A stretch of 64,000 nt of DNA from Pseudovibrio exalbescens DSM 16456 (GTDB taxonomy: Bacteria; Pseudomonadota; Alphaproteobacteria; Rhizobiales; Stappiaceae), in NCBI RefSeq assembly GCF_000422785.1, contig NZ_AUGS01000010.1:90962-154961 (forward strand). Direction: 5' to 3'. Shown piece by piece: positions 8,131 through 17,919 of the stretch (the first letter of the stretch is position 1; each line of letters begins with the position of its first letter). The position numbers were made by a program, and so were the translations under genes. The notes under the pieces are model-generated. The model did not search any database and was not told where the DNA came from. It worked only from the letters and a program-made list of their open reading frames with translations.

Positions 8131-10329
8131 TTACTGGTCACAAAGTTGATTGAACGCCTCGCGTGTCGCCATCATTTCAGGGGTGATGAGCTTGCCGTTA
8201 ACTCGAAGCTCGTTTCCGGGTTCTTGCGTCAGGAAGTCTTCTCCCGTGAAGGCCATGGTTTGACAGAGCGTGGGGGTGTTTCTGATCGTGAGATCCCCGC
8301 TGATGTTCTTCATCTGACCCATGGCATGATAGATCCCGGTTGTGCCGGTTCCATCAATGACAACATTCTCCAGGGAGACGTTGGACATGCCCTCCCACAT
8401 GTTCAGGAACATGCCATTTTGACCGATATTTGTGATGGTTACGTCTTTAAGCGCAAGGTCGTCGATGCCTTGAATATACAAGCCATGACCTTCGGCGCCA
8501 TCAATGCTGATATTTTCAAAACTGTAGTTCTTGTTGGCACTCGCACGTGTTGCCTCATCAACTTCCGGATCCCCCGTGTAATCAGTAATGTTGATGCCAC
8601 TGGACCAGCCATATTCGGGGTTCAGGAGGTGCTTGGTGGATGCGTTGCGCACTGTGATGTTGCCGGAAACGACAAACGCCATCGCATCCTGCCCGAGAGT
8701 TTCAATGGCGACATTCTCAATCACTGCGTTCTGCACATTGTGGAACACGAAACCCTCATTTTGCGTGGAAGTGATTGAAATACCATCTATGTTGGCGTTT
8801 CTGACCTTGTTGAACAGTGTGCCCATGGCCACTCGATTCATATCTACCTGCGCGACATTCACATCGGTGACGTTGTAAAGCCGCAGACCAACACCATTTT
8901 CCTTGCCATTGGGGTTGCTGTTCTGGAACTTGGAATCATCATCATAAGCAACCTCCCGCATGGCGATGTTCGAGATCGAAACCTCATCGCTGTTCATCAC
9001 GTTGATGGCAGAGCCCGAGATGTCATGGATGTGCAAGTTCGATATACGCACATTGTCTGCGCCGTCCGCGAACACCGCGTGTCGTCCGCCAGTGATTTCA
9101 AAACCGCTCAAGCTGGTGTCGCTGGTCATGTGGACCATGTTTTGAGCGGCATTCAACCCATGAAGCTGCAAGGCGCCCCCAAAAGACGCGGTACGCCGGG
9201 TTTGTGGATGGATGACATTGAAACCCGATCCGACGGATTGGCCTGCTCTAAGCGAAATCGGGGAGGTTAAATCAATGCCGCCCTTAGGCCCTTGGACGAA
9301 AATGATGTCTCCGGCTTCTGCGCCTTCTATGCCAGCGCGCAAGGTGGTTTCGTCACTTGCCTCAACGACCTTGACGTCTGACAGCTTGCGGCCCGTTGCG
9401 GCATCTACACCAACCGATGTGCGGCCATAAGCACCAACGCTTGAAACGATATCAACGTCTCGTTGGATCGTGTCGGTCATGCGCTGCTCAAGCGGGCTGA
9501 GTGTACCGGCCGGTTGGGCTGTTCCGTAAAGGGGCAGGCGCAGTTTGGCACCAAAGAATGTCTGGCTACCGCGCGGACTGTCATGTTGATATTCCGCATT
9601 GATAGAGAGTCGGCTACCAGGCGTTACTATGTCAGCCAAAGTGTATTCAGCACGAAAGCGCGGACCGGAAATGGCGTCAACGCCTGTGTCGTCAAAATGA
9701 TAGCCGCCTGCGTAAAGGCTCAGGGCATCTGTTCCGTCCTCTGTAAGACTGGTCCATGGAACTTTCACGCCTATTTCGGCATCAAATCCCTGAAGGGCGC
9801 GTTCCTGCCCCTCTGTAAACAGTATACTGGATCCGGAGAGGGCAACCGTATCACCTGCAGCACTGCTGTATTCGGTCGTGCCAATTGGTAGATACACATT
9901 CCCGCGAAGCTCAAAGGCCTCCGTTAGAACTTCAGCTCCGAGCGTGATTTGTTGAAATTGATGCCCATACCCTGAGTTGCGAAGATCGTAAAAACCGTAG
10001 CCGCCGATGATGAATTGGTCATTGAACAGTTTTCGAAGGCCTGCGCCGATGTTGATTTCTTCAGAGCTATTGTTATCGAACCGGCCTCTCACGTCTCCAA
10101 AGAGCAGCGTTGTTTCGTTTTGGAAGAGCGGCATGAACACCGTCGTCTCACCAATATTCCGGCTATTGCTGAATTTGCCGCCGAACTCCAGATGGGGATG
10201 CCATTTATGAGTATCGCCTGCCAGCGCCGTGCTGGCCAGCAGGCTCAGGGAGATGGCGAGGGAGGATGGTCCTAGGAAATGAGCTTGTGAAAAATCTCTG
10301 AGTCGCATGATTGGCTTTCGATTACGCAT
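8131..10329 (-). CDS. Inverse-autotransporter-like outer membrane protein with beta-helix passenger
   Basis: The start at 10329 has GGCGGAGT upstream and yields 732 residues; a longer frame begins at 10437. A signal peptide is seen ('LAISLSLLASTALA', cut near residue 37). Residues about 40-290 read like the intimin/invasin-type inverse autotransporter barrel ('HLEFGGKFSNSRNIGETTVFMP', 'GGYGFYDLRNSGYGHQFQ', 'GNVYLPIG'). From about 310 to 705 there are repeated short beta-strand turns with N, I and G ladders ('VRISNLHIHDISGSAINVMN', 'VSISNIAMREV'), typical of a right-handed parallel beta-helix. No Ig-like repeats or LysM are visible. The likely role is a surface-exposed adhesin or carbohydrate-interacting protein. 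It is a single-gene unit bordered by AT-rich DNA. Confidence 0.72.
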   Translation of the reverse strand: MRNRKPIMRLRDFSQAHFLGPSSLAISLSLLASTALAGDTHKWHPHLEFGGKFSNSRNIGETTVFMPLFQNETTLLFGDVRGRFDNNSSEEINIGAGLRKLFNDQFIIGGYGFYDLRNSGYGHQFQQITLGAEVLTEAFELRGNVYLPIGTTEYSSAAGDTVALSGSSILFTEGQERALQGFDAEIGVKVPWTSLTEDGTDALSLYAGGYHFDDTGVDAISGPRFRAEYTLADIVTPGSRLSINAEYQHDSPRGSQTFFGAKLRLPLYGTAQPAGTLSPLEQRMTDTIQRDVDIVSSVGAYGRTSVGVDAATGRKLSDVKVVEASDETTLRAGIEGAEAGDIIFVQGPKGGIDLTSPISLRAGQSVGSGFNVIHPQTRRTASFGGALQLHGLNAAQNMVHMTSDTSLSGFEITGGRHAVFADGADNVRISNLHIHDISGSAINVMNSDEVSISNIAMREVAYDDDSKFQNSNPNGKENGVGLRLYNVTDVNVAQVDMNRVAMGTLFNKVRNANIDGISITSTQNEGFVFHNVQNAVIENVAIETLGQDAMAFVVSGNITVRNASTKHLLNPEYGWSSGINITDYTGDPEVDEATRASANKNYSFENISIDGAEGHGLYIQGIDDLALKDVTITNIGQNGMFLNMWEGMSNVSLENVVIDGTGTTGIYHAMGQMKNISGDLTIRNTPTLCQTMAFTGEDFLTQEPGNELRVNGKLITPEMMATREAFNQLCDQ

Positions 10330-10847
10330 GACTCCGCCGGCGCGCCTTCTGTTAATGCGGGCGGAAAAGGACGCGGCCGAATGGGATCGGCTCGTCGGGT
10401 TATCTGGGAGTGAGCTGCCTGATGCGTGGGAAAACACGTATTGGGTGGCGGTGTTTTCGCTTACCGCTAAGATTAACTTGAGTCAATAATTCATAATTAT
10501 ATTAAACAAAGTTTGACTGCGGAGGTCGTCTTTGAGCGGCCCGGGCTTCTCGGAATTGATAGCTTTCTGTGTACATCACAGAAAATAGATATAGAACTCA
10601 TGAGCTTATGTGATGTGTTAATTCATGAATTTCTCGCATTGGTTTAGTCTATATTCAGTATCTACCAGTGCACGAGATGATGAACATTAGAAATGCATTG
10701 AATAATAAGGTGTTGGCTATCTTGTATACGAAAATATGCCAGAATATTTCGTAAATAAATGGTTATTACGTATGGTTATCATGCTCTAATAACTGTATGA
10801 GTGCCCCCGCAAATCTATTAGTTCTTGTTGCTTGGGAGCATTGAGGG
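10330..10847. other. AT-rich divergent intergenic region
   Basis: About 520 bases between the autotransporter-like gene and the amino acid transporter, presumably holding both promoters. ACATCACA (10573-10580) and TGTGATGT (10609-10616) form an 8-bp inverted repeat with a 28-base spacer. No open frame here has a credible ribosome site. Confidence 0.5.
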
Positions 10848-12122
10848 ATGTCTGACCACGTCATCACAGAAAGTGTACGTGACACTCAAAAAGAAAAATA
10901 CACGAAACACGACTTGACCTGGTCGTTATCGATGTTTGGTACGGCCGTCGGCGCTGGTATTCTGTTTTTGCCAATTCGCGCCGGTCTGGAGGGCTTCTGG
11001 CCGATCGTGTTGATTGCGGCTCTTGTTGGTCCAATGACCTACTTCGCACACCGTGCCTTGGGACGGTTTGTCTTGTCGTCTTCTCGCTCGGATGCAGATA
11101 TCACGCATGTGGTTGAAGAGCACTTTGGTAAAACAGCAGGGGTCATTATCACCTTCCTGTATTTCTTCGCGATCTATCCGATTGTATTGATTTACGGCGC
11201 TGCGATTACCAACACGATTGACAGCTTCATCGTTAACCAGCTTAACGGGCCAGAGATCCCAAGATTTCTGCTATCCGGTGGTCTTGTCGCGCTCATGATG
11301 GGTGTGATGATTTTCGGACGTCGGTTGATGCTGATTGTAACCGAGTTTCTGGTTTATCCGCTGGTTCTGATCCTTTTGTTCATGTCGGTATACCTGATCC
11401 CGCATTGGTCATTGGAAGCGACATCATTTGCGAGTATTCCGTCTGTAAGCACGCTGCTGGTTACGGTCTATCTCGCCATTCCAATGCTTGTTTTCTCATT
11501 CAACCACAGCCCTGCCGTGTCCTCCATGGCATTGGCTCAGCGTGAGAAGTATGGCGAGGCGGCAGTTGCGCACTCGGACATGATCCTGAAGCGCGCATCC
11601 ATCATGCTGCTAGGTTTCGTGATGCTGTTTGTGTTCTCATGCGTGCTGGCTTTGTCGCCTGAACAACTGGCCGAGGCGAAGGCACAGAACCTTCCAATCC
11701 TGAGCTATCTCGCGAACGAATTCGACAGCCCGTTCATCTCGTTCCTTGGCCCGTTGGTTGCCTTCCTCGCGATCTTCTCTTCCTTCTTCGGTCACTATCT
11801 TGGTGCGAAAGAGGGCTTGGCTGGACTCGTGCGCAAAACAGCGCCTGGGGCGGTTACCGGTTTGGGTGAAAAGAAGTTCAACAACGCACTCGTTGGCTTC
11901 TTCTTCTTCTCGATCTGGATCATCGCTTATCTGAACCCATCAGTCCTGGGCATGATCGAGTCCCTTGGTGCGCCGTTCATCGCTGCTATCTTGTTCCTGA
12001 TGCCGATGTACGCCATCAAGAAGGTTCCGGCCATGAAGAAGTATGACGGCGCCCTGTCTAACATCTTCATCACCGTTATGGGCGCGCTGGCAATCAGCTC
12101 CATGGTAAGTGGCTTCTTCTGA
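10848..12122 (+). CDS. HAAAP-family amino acid:proton symporter (SdaC/YhaO-like)
   Basis: A 424-residue polytopic protein with about 11 hydrophobic segments. It opens with '[20 protein letters not shown]', the conserved first helix of hydroxy/aromatic amino acid permeases of the SdaC/TdcC/YhaO group, and contains '[18 protein letters not shown]', a characteristic central motif. It would import serine, threonine or a related amino acid across the inner membrane. E. coli YhaO (CyuP) of this family carries cysteine, and a CyuA-type desulfidase occurs in this window, but 32 kb away, so a link is speculative. It is followed by a strong terminator and appears to be a single-gene unit. Confidence 0.88.
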   Translation: MSDHVITESVRDTQKEKYTKHDLTWSLSMFGTAVGAGILFLPIRAGLEGFWPIVLIAALVGPMTYFAHRALGRFVLSSSRSDADITHVVEEHFGKTAGVIITFLYFFAIYPIVLIYGAAITNTIDSFIVNQLNGPEIPRFLLSGGLVALMMGVMIFGRRLMLIVTEFLVYPLVLILLFMSVYLIPHWSLEATSFASIPSVSTLLVTVYLAIPMLVFSFNHSPAVSSMALAQREKYGEAAVAHSDMILKRASIMLLGFVMLFVFSCVLALSPEQLAEAKAQNLPILSYLANEFDSPFISFLGPLVAFLAIFSSFFGHYLGAKEGLAGLVRKTAPGAVTGLGEKKFNNALVGFFFFSIWIIAYLNPSVLGMIESLGAPFIAAILFLMPMYAIKKVPAMKKYDGALSNIFITVMGALAISSMVSGFF

Positions 12123-12146
12123 AATCTAGGATAAGCCTGTGATGCG

Positions 12147-12178
12147 AAAGGCTGGTATCGAATGCGATACCAGCCTTT
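12147..12178. terminator. Bidirectional rho-independent terminator
   Basis: AAAGGCTGGTATCG (12147-12160) and CGATACCAGCCTTT (12165-12178) form a perfect 14-bp stem with a 4-base loop followed by a T run. It separates the convergent transporter and tetR genes and can serve both. Confidence 0.9.
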
Positions 12179-12179
12179 T

Positions 12180-12764
12180 TCATGTTTGTGGCGTTGCCAT
12201 ACCTTGAAAGAGTGTGGTCAGGACGATACGAGCAGCTTCCTCATGAGAAACCGATCCATCCTGAAGCAGCTCCCATGCGGAAAACAAAAGGCTGTCAATC
12301 GTTGCGCTGATCCAGAAAACTGGTAGGTCCTGCCTTAAGGAGCCTTCGGACTGGGCGTCGATGATGACGTCGTGCATCGCCGTTTCCGCCGCCTGTATTT
12401 CCTGAGTTGAAAGGGCTTTTGTTGCCAGTTGATCCCAGTAGATGCCAACAAATCGAAGATGTTCGGCGTTGGGTAGCAGCCGCTCCACCATAGCCTCCAG
12501 TGCACCCCTGCCTCGTGCTCCCGTGGACTGCAAAGCAGTCATTTCCTGATCCAAGATTTCCAGAGAATCGATGAAGATTGCCAACACCAACGACTCCCGC
12601 GTAGTGAAATGTCGATAGAGAGTGGCGCGTCCCACCCCGGCGAACTTGGCGGTGTCGCTCAGTGACGCGCTGGCATCTCGAAGCAGCAACTGGCGGCCGC
12701 CCGTAATCAGAGCATTTCGGGATTGGACGATGCGTTTGTCTTGTTTCATTCGCCTGTTGGTCAT
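12180..12764 (-). CDS. TetR family transcriptional repressor of the adjacent RND efflux operon
   Basis: With ATG 12764 the protein has 194 residues, normal for TetR. The N-terminal HTH reads 'SLSDTAKFAGVGRATLYRHFTTRESL', followed by a variable helical ligand domain. An upstream Met at 12785 would lie inside the operator, so 12764 or 12749 (after CAGGCGA) is preferred. It is divergent from an RND adaptor/permease pair across a 47-bp symmetrical site, the classical arrangement of a local efflux repressor released by the pump's substrate. Confidence 0.88.
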   Translation of the reverse strand: MTNRRMKQDKRIVQSRNALITGGRQLLLRDASASLSDTAKFAGVGRATLYRHFTTRESLVLAIFIDSLEILDQEMTALQSTGARGRGALEAMVERLLPNAEHLRFVGIYWDQLATKALSTQEIQAAETAMHDVIIDAQSEGSLRQDLPVFWISATIDSLLFSAWELLQDGSVSHEEAARIVLTTLFQGMATPQT

Positions 12765-12778
12765 TGCTGAAAAAATGT

Positions 12779-12825
12779 GAGACATTGTTGTATCACAAAT
12801 ACTATATATGATACATGAGTGTCTC
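12779..12825. promoter_or_regulatory. 47-bp symmetrical operator between tetR and RND operon
   Basis: The pattern GAGACA-N4-TGTATCA-N13-TGATACA-N4-TGTCTC spans 12779-12825, and all 13 paired positions on each side match perfectly about the centre at 12802. Such nested dyads are typical of TetR repressors binding as dimers or pairs of dimers. The AT-rich centre could contain a -10 element, so binding would block one or both promoters. Binding by this TetR is inferred from position. Confidence 0.75.
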
Positions 12826-12937
12826 GCAATTGATGGGATCTGTGACCTAATTGCTCTCCAAATGGGCAAGATCAATTTCTGACGACAGCAACGCGCTTAA
12901 GTTTCTCGCCGAAGCGCGGTCGGACAAGGAGCGGAAA

Positions 12938-14077
12938 ATGGTACGGCGTGTTCTATGGTTTGTCGCAGCGCTCTTGGTCTTGGGCGGGGTACTTGCATAT
13001 CTGGTCGTACAAGAGGATACGGCTGATGTAAGCAGTTCGACCGAGCAGGTAGAAGTCTTGCAGCCCGTGAGCGTGATAGAGGCGGCAGTTGGACCGCATC
13101 AAGGGTATGTTTCCGTTTTTGCCGAAGTGAAACCGCGTTGGTCTGTTGAGCTGAAGGCGCGAATTTCCGGCACAGTACGGAAGGTCTCTCTGGATGCTTT
13201 GGCCGGCAAGCGAGTTCGTGAGGGGATGGAGCTGGTGCGTCTCGACGCAACTCCCTACGAGGCTGAATTGGCGAATGCGCAGTATGAACTTGCCAATGCC
13301 GAGTTCACTTTGATGCAAAAGCAGAACAAGAGCCGCATCGCAGCAAATGATTGGCGCGCAAGCCGTCCAACGGAACAACCTCCGGAGATGGCGATCCATT
13401 TACCCGAGGTGGAAGTTGCAGAACGTGCCGTGGAAGCGGCCCAGCAGCGTGTGGCTTCCGCACGGTATGATGTCAACTCGACCGTTATCGCCGCGCCTTT
13501 CAGCGGTATCATAACCAGCCGCTCGGTCAGCATTGGTCAGAGTGTCTCGGTAGGTGATACGTTGTTCGAGTTGCTTGATGACAGCCAATTGGACATCCAC
13601 GTTTCTCTCGATTCCCGCCAATGGAACCTTTTGGACAAGCGTTGGAGCCGAGCCAGTGCGAGCATTCTGGACGAGGAGGGGGCTGCCATCGGAACAGCCA
13701 CAGTTCAGCGCGGCGGCGGGTTTTTGGATCGGGAGAGCCGGCGTTATCAGCTCTTCCTGGAAGTTGATGATACCGGCGGCTCTCGCGCTTTGCCGGGACA
13801 ATTTGTAACGGTGGCATTGCCGGGCAAGGTCATCGACAACACAATCAGGATTCCAGAAAGCGCGCTAACCCCGAATGGGTTCGTTTGGCATGTGGACGCT
13901 GGCAACGTCCTGCGCCGTTTTGAGGCGCGAGCTCTGTTTCGCAATGATGGTGATGTGGTAATCCAGCCGCCTGATGCCCTCAGTGAGATGGGGGCTCTGC
14001 GGGTATTGGTCATGCCGATGGCGGGATACCTGCCGGGGCAAAAAGTCGAGCCTCGAGTTGAGGAGGTTCAACAATGA
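12938..14077 (+). CDS. RND efflux periplasmic adaptor (membrane fusion protein)
   Basis: ATG 12938 follows AAGGAGC and gives 379 residues; the open frame begins earlier without a ribosome site. A single N-terminal hydrophobic anchor ('VLWFVAALLVLGGVLAYLVV') precedes the barrel-sandwich halves ('WSVELKARISGTVRKVSLDALAGKRVREGMELVRLD' split over two motifs, and 'STVIAAPFSGIITSRSVSIGQSVSVGDTLFEL'). A short helical hairpin lies between them (about residues 110-165), followed by a beta-barrel domain. It links the inner-membrane RND pump to an outer-membrane channel. Its stop overlaps the pump start. No TolC-type gene is adjacent, so a shared outer-membrane channel is expected. Confidence 0.92.
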   Translation: MVRRVLWFVAALLVLGGVLAYLVVQEDTADVSSSTEQVEVLQPVSVIEAAVGPHQGYVSVFAEVKPRWSVELKARISGTVRKVSLDALAGKRVREGMELVRLDATPYEAELANAQYELANAEFTLMQKQNKSRIAANDWRASRPTEQPPEMAIHLPEVEVAERAVEAAQQRVASARYDVNSTVIAAPFSGIITSRSVSIGQSVSVGDTLFELLDDSQLDIHVSLDSRQWNLLDKRWSRASASILDEEGAAIGTATVQRGGGFLDRESRRYQLFLEVDDTGGSRALPGQFVTVALPGKVIDNTIRIPESALTPNGFVWHVDAGNVLRRFEARALFRNDGDVVIQPPDALSEMGALRVLVMPMAGYLPGQKVEPRVEEVQQ

Positions 14078-17000
14078 CGGCACTGACGAACTGGTTTCTG
14101 CGCAACCCAGTCGCCGCCAATCTGCTCATGGTGTTTCTGCTGGTTGTTGGTCTGACTTCGCTTCTGACCATGCGTATTGAAGGGTTTCCGAAAATACCAG
14201 CAGACACAGTCGTGATCACGACAACACTGCCCAACGCCTATACCGAGCAAGTTGACAAGCAGATAACACGTCAACTTGAAAGGGCCGTGGAAGGACTGCA
14301 GGGTGTCAAGAATATCCGATCTGTTTCCCAACCCGGCTACTCGATAATACGAATCCAGCAAGTTGATGGATACGATCTGCAAAAGCTCCTGGATGATGTG
14401 CGTTTGAAGGTGGATGGGGTTCATGATCTGCCGAAGGATGCCCGGCGCCCTGTCATTCAAACCAATAACTTCGATGTGCCGGCGCTTTACGTTTCGATCC
14501 ACGGAGATACCGATCTCAAGACACTACAAAGCCTTGCGCGCTCGTTGCGCCAACAATTGTTGGCGGGAATTGAGATCTCGCGCGTGAATGATTGGGGCCT
14601 GCAAGGACAGGAAATCGCTATTGAAATGACCCCAGGCGCATTGGAGCGATTGGATCTCACCATTTCCGATGTGATGACCAAGATTCAGGAAAGCTCCTTG
14701 TATTTCCAGGGTGGAACCCTTCGGCGTGAAGGGGGGTACATATCGCTGCGTGCGGATAGCCAAGCCTATACCGTTGAAGACTATCGCCAGATCCCGCTGG
14801 TCGAATGGCCGGATGGATCGACCACGTATCTGGGCGATGTCGCATCCATAACCGATGGATTTGAGGAAGTTGATTTTCAGACGCGGTTCAATGGCTTGCA
14901 GTCGGTGGGGATGGAGGTTCTCATTGGCCGCAAAGATAACCTTCTGGATGTTTCAGCGGAGGCAGGCCAGATCATAGCCGATTTCAATCGAACCCTGCCG
15001 GAGGGTGTAACCGCTGAAATCTGGGGTAATTCCAGCCACTACATCTCTGATCGTCTGCAGCTTCTCAGTTCCAGCGCTGTGCAGGGTCTTTTGCTCGTTG
15101 CGCTCCTTCTGGCGATTTTTCTCAATGTGAAGCTCGCGTTTTGGGTCGCCATGGGAATTCCCATTTCCATGGCAGGAGCTCTCGCGGTATCGACAACCAG
15201 CTGGATTGATTATTCGTTGAACGATATCACCACATTTGGCTTCATCATCGTGTTGGGCATTCTGGTGGACGATGCTGTGGTCGTGGGAGAAAGCGTTCAT
15301 GAACAACGTCGTCGTTATCCGGATCCAATCAAGGGAACCGAGGTCGGTGTCCAGCGCGTTTCAGTTGCCACGGTATTTGGTGTTCTGACTACTGTTGCCG
15401 CTTTTGCGCCCATGTTGTTGATCGAAAATCCATTCGGTAAAGTGTTGGCAAGCTTTGCAGGTGTGGTGATCTTGGCTCTTTTGTTCTCCCTTGTTGAGAG
15501 CAAGCTGATCCTGCCTGCGCACTTGGCGCACATCTCCATTCACAACGAAGCCCGGAAGACGATACTTGCCCGTCTGTGGTCGTATGTTCAGGCATTCTTC
15601 CGCGCGGGGCTTTTTGGCTTTCGAGATCGCGTCTATGCGCCGGCTTTGAGGGTGGCACTCGCCAATCGTTACGCAGTTCTCATATTGTTTGTGGCCATCG
15701 GGACGCTCGTGTTCGGTTTGATGGCGACCGGCCAGATCAAGTCGACTTTCTTTCCGAATGTGCCGGGTCAGATCCTCTCGGTTTCCATGGAAATGGACCC
15801 TCGTGCACCGGTGCAATTGACGCGCACCAATGTGGGGCGTTTAGAAACCGCAGCGCTTGAACTGAACGAGGAATTTGCGGGTGAAATGGCCTCAGGACAG
15901 CCACCCATTGAACATCTTTCCACCTATATGAGCGGAGCTGGAAAAGCGGATCTATATCTTGAACTTATTCCTGCGGATCAAAGACCGGAGGTAACCACGC
16001 GGGATGTCATGGAAGCGTGGCGTGCCCGTGTCGGCGGGTTGGAAGGCATTTCAGAGCTGTCGTTTTCCGGTTTTGAAGAGTTCGGCGGTGGATTTGAAAT
16101 CCAACTGCTGGGCGAAGACGCGCAGATGCTGCGCGCCGCTTCATCTGAGGTGCGAGAGAAGCTGGCGGGCTTCGAGGGCGTGACCAATGTGCGAGATACG
16201 TTTAATTCCGGTCAGCCTGAGCTGCGGTTACGCCTGAAACCCGAAGCGCGCCATCTGGGCTTTTCCTCGGAGCGCTTGGCGAGCCAGATTGGGTATGCTT
16301 TTGGAGGTGGTGAGGCGCAGCGCATTCAGCGCGGCACATCTGAAGTGCGTGTGGTTGTGCGATCGGCCTTTGAGGCTCGCAACACCATTGAGGATTTGTT
16401 GCAGCTGCGCCTCAAAAGCAGTGACGGTGCCTGGATTCCCTTGGAGGCGATCGCAGACGTTGAGGCGCGTTACATCAACAACGAGATCACCCTCCACAAT
16501 GCGCAACAGGTTTCGCTCGTTTCAGCCGACGTGAACCGGGATGTTGTGGCGCCAGAAGAACTCGGGAAGGCGCTTTTCGGTGCATTCGCGCAGGAAATCG
16601 AAAGCAAGTATCCCGGCATATCAATCAAACGTGGTGGTGAACTGGAAGATATCGGTGAGTTGCAGGGGGGGCTGCTGCGCGCCTTCATCATTGCCGCCCT
16701 TTTGATTTACATACTCATCGCCGTGCCGCTGAAATCCTACTGGAAGCCGTTTCTCATCATGTCGGTTGTGCCCTTTGGTTTTGTTGGGGCCGTCATCGGG
16801 CACGGCATCATGGACTTGCCGTTCTCCCTGCTTTCTTTCTTCGGTGTTTTGGCGCTTATCGGAGTTGTTGTGAATGACTCCTTGGTCATGATGACTTTCT
16901 ATCTTCAATCACGCGAAGAAGGCATGTCTCACGATGAGGCAACGTATCGATGTGGTGTGGATCGGTTTCAAGCCATATTTCTGACGACCGCGACGACAGT

Positions 17001-17265
17001 TGTCGGATTGATCCCCCTTATGAGCGAAACGTCGGAACAGGCGCTCTATCTGGTACCGGCAGCTGTCTCGCTGGCTTTTGGCGAGATATTCGCAACGCTG
17101 ATCACGTTGATTCTGATCCCGGTCTTACTGTCTATCAGTGAAGATGTGCGTCAGCTGGTTTGGGGGCGAAACAAGAAAACTGACCCGGTCCGTGAAGGCG
17201 TCTTCGCTCACTCAAATCACGCTACCGATGAAAGTTCTGAACCTGTCTTAGAAGAGAGTCTTTGA
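14074..17265 (+). CDS. RND efflux permease (AcrB/HAE1-like)
   Basis: The 1063-residue length is typical of the RND inner-membrane pump. It starts with 'LTNWFLRNPVAANLLMVFLLVVGL' as the first helix. Two large periplasmic loops follow TM1 and TM7, and the TM4 proton-relay region is visible in 'FGFIIVLGILVDDAVVVGESVHEQ' with paired Asp residues. The C-terminal half repeats the layout ('LIGVVVNDSLVMM'). It exports hydrophobic or amphipathic compounds driven by proton flow. ATG 14074 overlaps the adaptor stop (ATGA), so translation is coupled. Control is probably by the divergent TetR. A short AAAAGCGCTTTT palindrome at 17351-17362 lies downstream. Confidence 0.94.
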   Translation: MTALTNWFLRNPVAANLLMVFLLVVGLTSLLTMRIEGFPKIPADTVVITTTLPNAYTEQVDKQITRQLERAVEGLQGVKNIRSVSQPGYSIIRIQQVDGYDLQKLLDDVRLKVDGVHDLPKDARRPVIQTNNFDVPALYVSIHGDTDLKTLQSLARSLRQQLLAGIEISRVNDWGLQGQEIAIEMTPGALERLDLTISDVMTKIQESSLYFQGGTLRREGGYISLRADSQAYTVEDYRQIPLVEWPDGSTTYLGDVASITDGFEEVDFQTRFNGLQSVGMEVLIGRKDNLLDVSAEAGQIIADFNRTLPEGVTAEIWGNSSHYISDRLQLLSSSAVQGLLLVALLLAIFLNVKLAFWVAMGIPISMAGALAVSTTSWIDYSLNDITTFGFIIVLGILVDDAVVVGESVHEQRRRYPDPIKGTEVGVQRVSVATVFGVLTTVAAFAPMLLIENPFGKVLASFAGVVILALLFSLVESKLILPAHLAHISIHNEARKTILARLWSYVQAFFRAGLFGFRDRVYAPALRVALANRYAVLILFVAIGTLVFGLMATGQIKSTFFPNVPGQILSVSMEMDPRAPVQLTRTNVGRLETAALELNEEFAGEMASGQPPIEHLSTYMSGAGKADLYLELIPADQRPEVTTRDVMEAWRARVGGLEGISELSFSGFEEFGGGFEIQLLGEDAQMLRAASSEVREKLAGFEGVTNVRDTFNSGQPELRLRLKPEARHLGFSSERLASQIGYAFGGGEAQRIQRGTSEVRVVVRSAFEARNTIEDLLQLRLKSSDGAWIPLEAIADVEARYINNEITLHNAQQVSLVSADVNRDVVAPEELGKALFGAFAQEIESKYPGISIKRGGELEDIGELQGGLLRAFIIAALLIYILIAVPLKSYWKPFLIMSVVPFGFVGAVIGHGIMDLPFSLLSFFGVLALIGVVVNDSLVMMTFYLQSREEGMSHDEATYRCGVDRFQAIFLTTATTVVGLIPLMSETSEQALYLVPAAVSLAFGEIFATLITLILIPVLLSISEDVRQLVWGRNKKTDPVREGVFAHSNHATDESSEPVLEESL

Positions 17266-17469
17266 TTGCCAATCCAACGGGAATACGTGTTCTCGAATTG
17301 GTCAATGCAAATGTGTGATCGAAATAGTGTATTTGTTTGAGTAAGTTGGCAAAAGCGCTTTTTATTAGGATAAACTAAAATAAATGAGATTGGGAAATGG
17401 TATTCCGAATGGTTGATTGTAATTACCTAATATGTTTCACTAATTTTATCTTAGATGAATAGGTGATTC

Positions 17470-17871
17470 TTGGCTTATCTTCACAAATGTATACTCGTCG
17501 CTGCATTGGTTATTGGTTATGGATCTGCACATGCCGAAGGAGATCCTGAGAAAGGCGAAAAGGTATTTCGCAAATGCCAAGCATGTCACGCGGTTGGTGA
17601 GGACGCCAGAAGCCGTGTAGGTCCTCCTTTGAACGGAATAGTTGGCGCCGAGTGGGGCCATACTGAGGGCTACCGGTATTCCAAGCCCCTCCTTGCTGGC
17701 AAAGATGAAGGACGGGTTTGGGATGTAGAGACCCTGACCGCGTATCTCAAAGATCCCAAGGATGTCATTCCCAGAGGGCGCATGGCGTTTGCTGGCCTGC
17801 GTAAGGATGCTGAGATCGAAAACATAATCGCGTATCTGGATCAATTCAAAGAAAACGGCGAACTCAAATGA
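17470..17871 (+). CDS. Exported c-type cytochrome (class I)
   Basis: A TTG start at 17470, just after AGGTGA, gives 133 residues. A signal peptide ends at about residue 22 ('GYGSAHA'). Heme attachment is Cys36-x2-Cys39-His40 ('KCQACH'), and Met105 in 'PRGRMAFAGL' is a likely sixth ligand. The layout matches mitochondrial-type/c2 cytochromes of about 110 mature residues. It would carry electrons in the periplasm. Position next to NnrS and nos genes suggests it serves NosZ or another denitrification enzyme, which is inference. No ATG is in frame nearby, so the rare start codon deserves attention. Confidence 0.88.
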   Translation: MAYLHKCILVAALVIGYGSAHAEGDPEKGEKVFRKCQACHAVGEDARSRVGPPLNGIVGAEWGHTEGYRYSKPLLAGKDEGRVWDVETLTAYLKDPKDVIPRGRMAFAGLRKDAEIENIIAYLDQFKENGELK

Positions 17872-17876
17872 CGCCT

Positions 17877-17919
17877 TGAGCATCGTTATCCAGGAAACGT
17901 TGTCGGACAACGGTGCTCA
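17877..17919. terminator. Stem-loop between convergent cytochrome c and Rrf2 genes
   Basis: TGAGCATCGTT (17877-17887) and AACGGTGCTCA (17909-17919) form an 11-bp stem with one non-Watson-Crick pair and a 21-base loop. It overlaps the Rrf2 stop codon. It could end both convergent transcripts, although no clear U run follows. Confidence 0.45.

Noticed and set aside
8065..8778. 237-codon plus-strand frame opposite the autotransporter gene
   Set aside because: Antisense to the clear beta-helix coding region, with no start signal.
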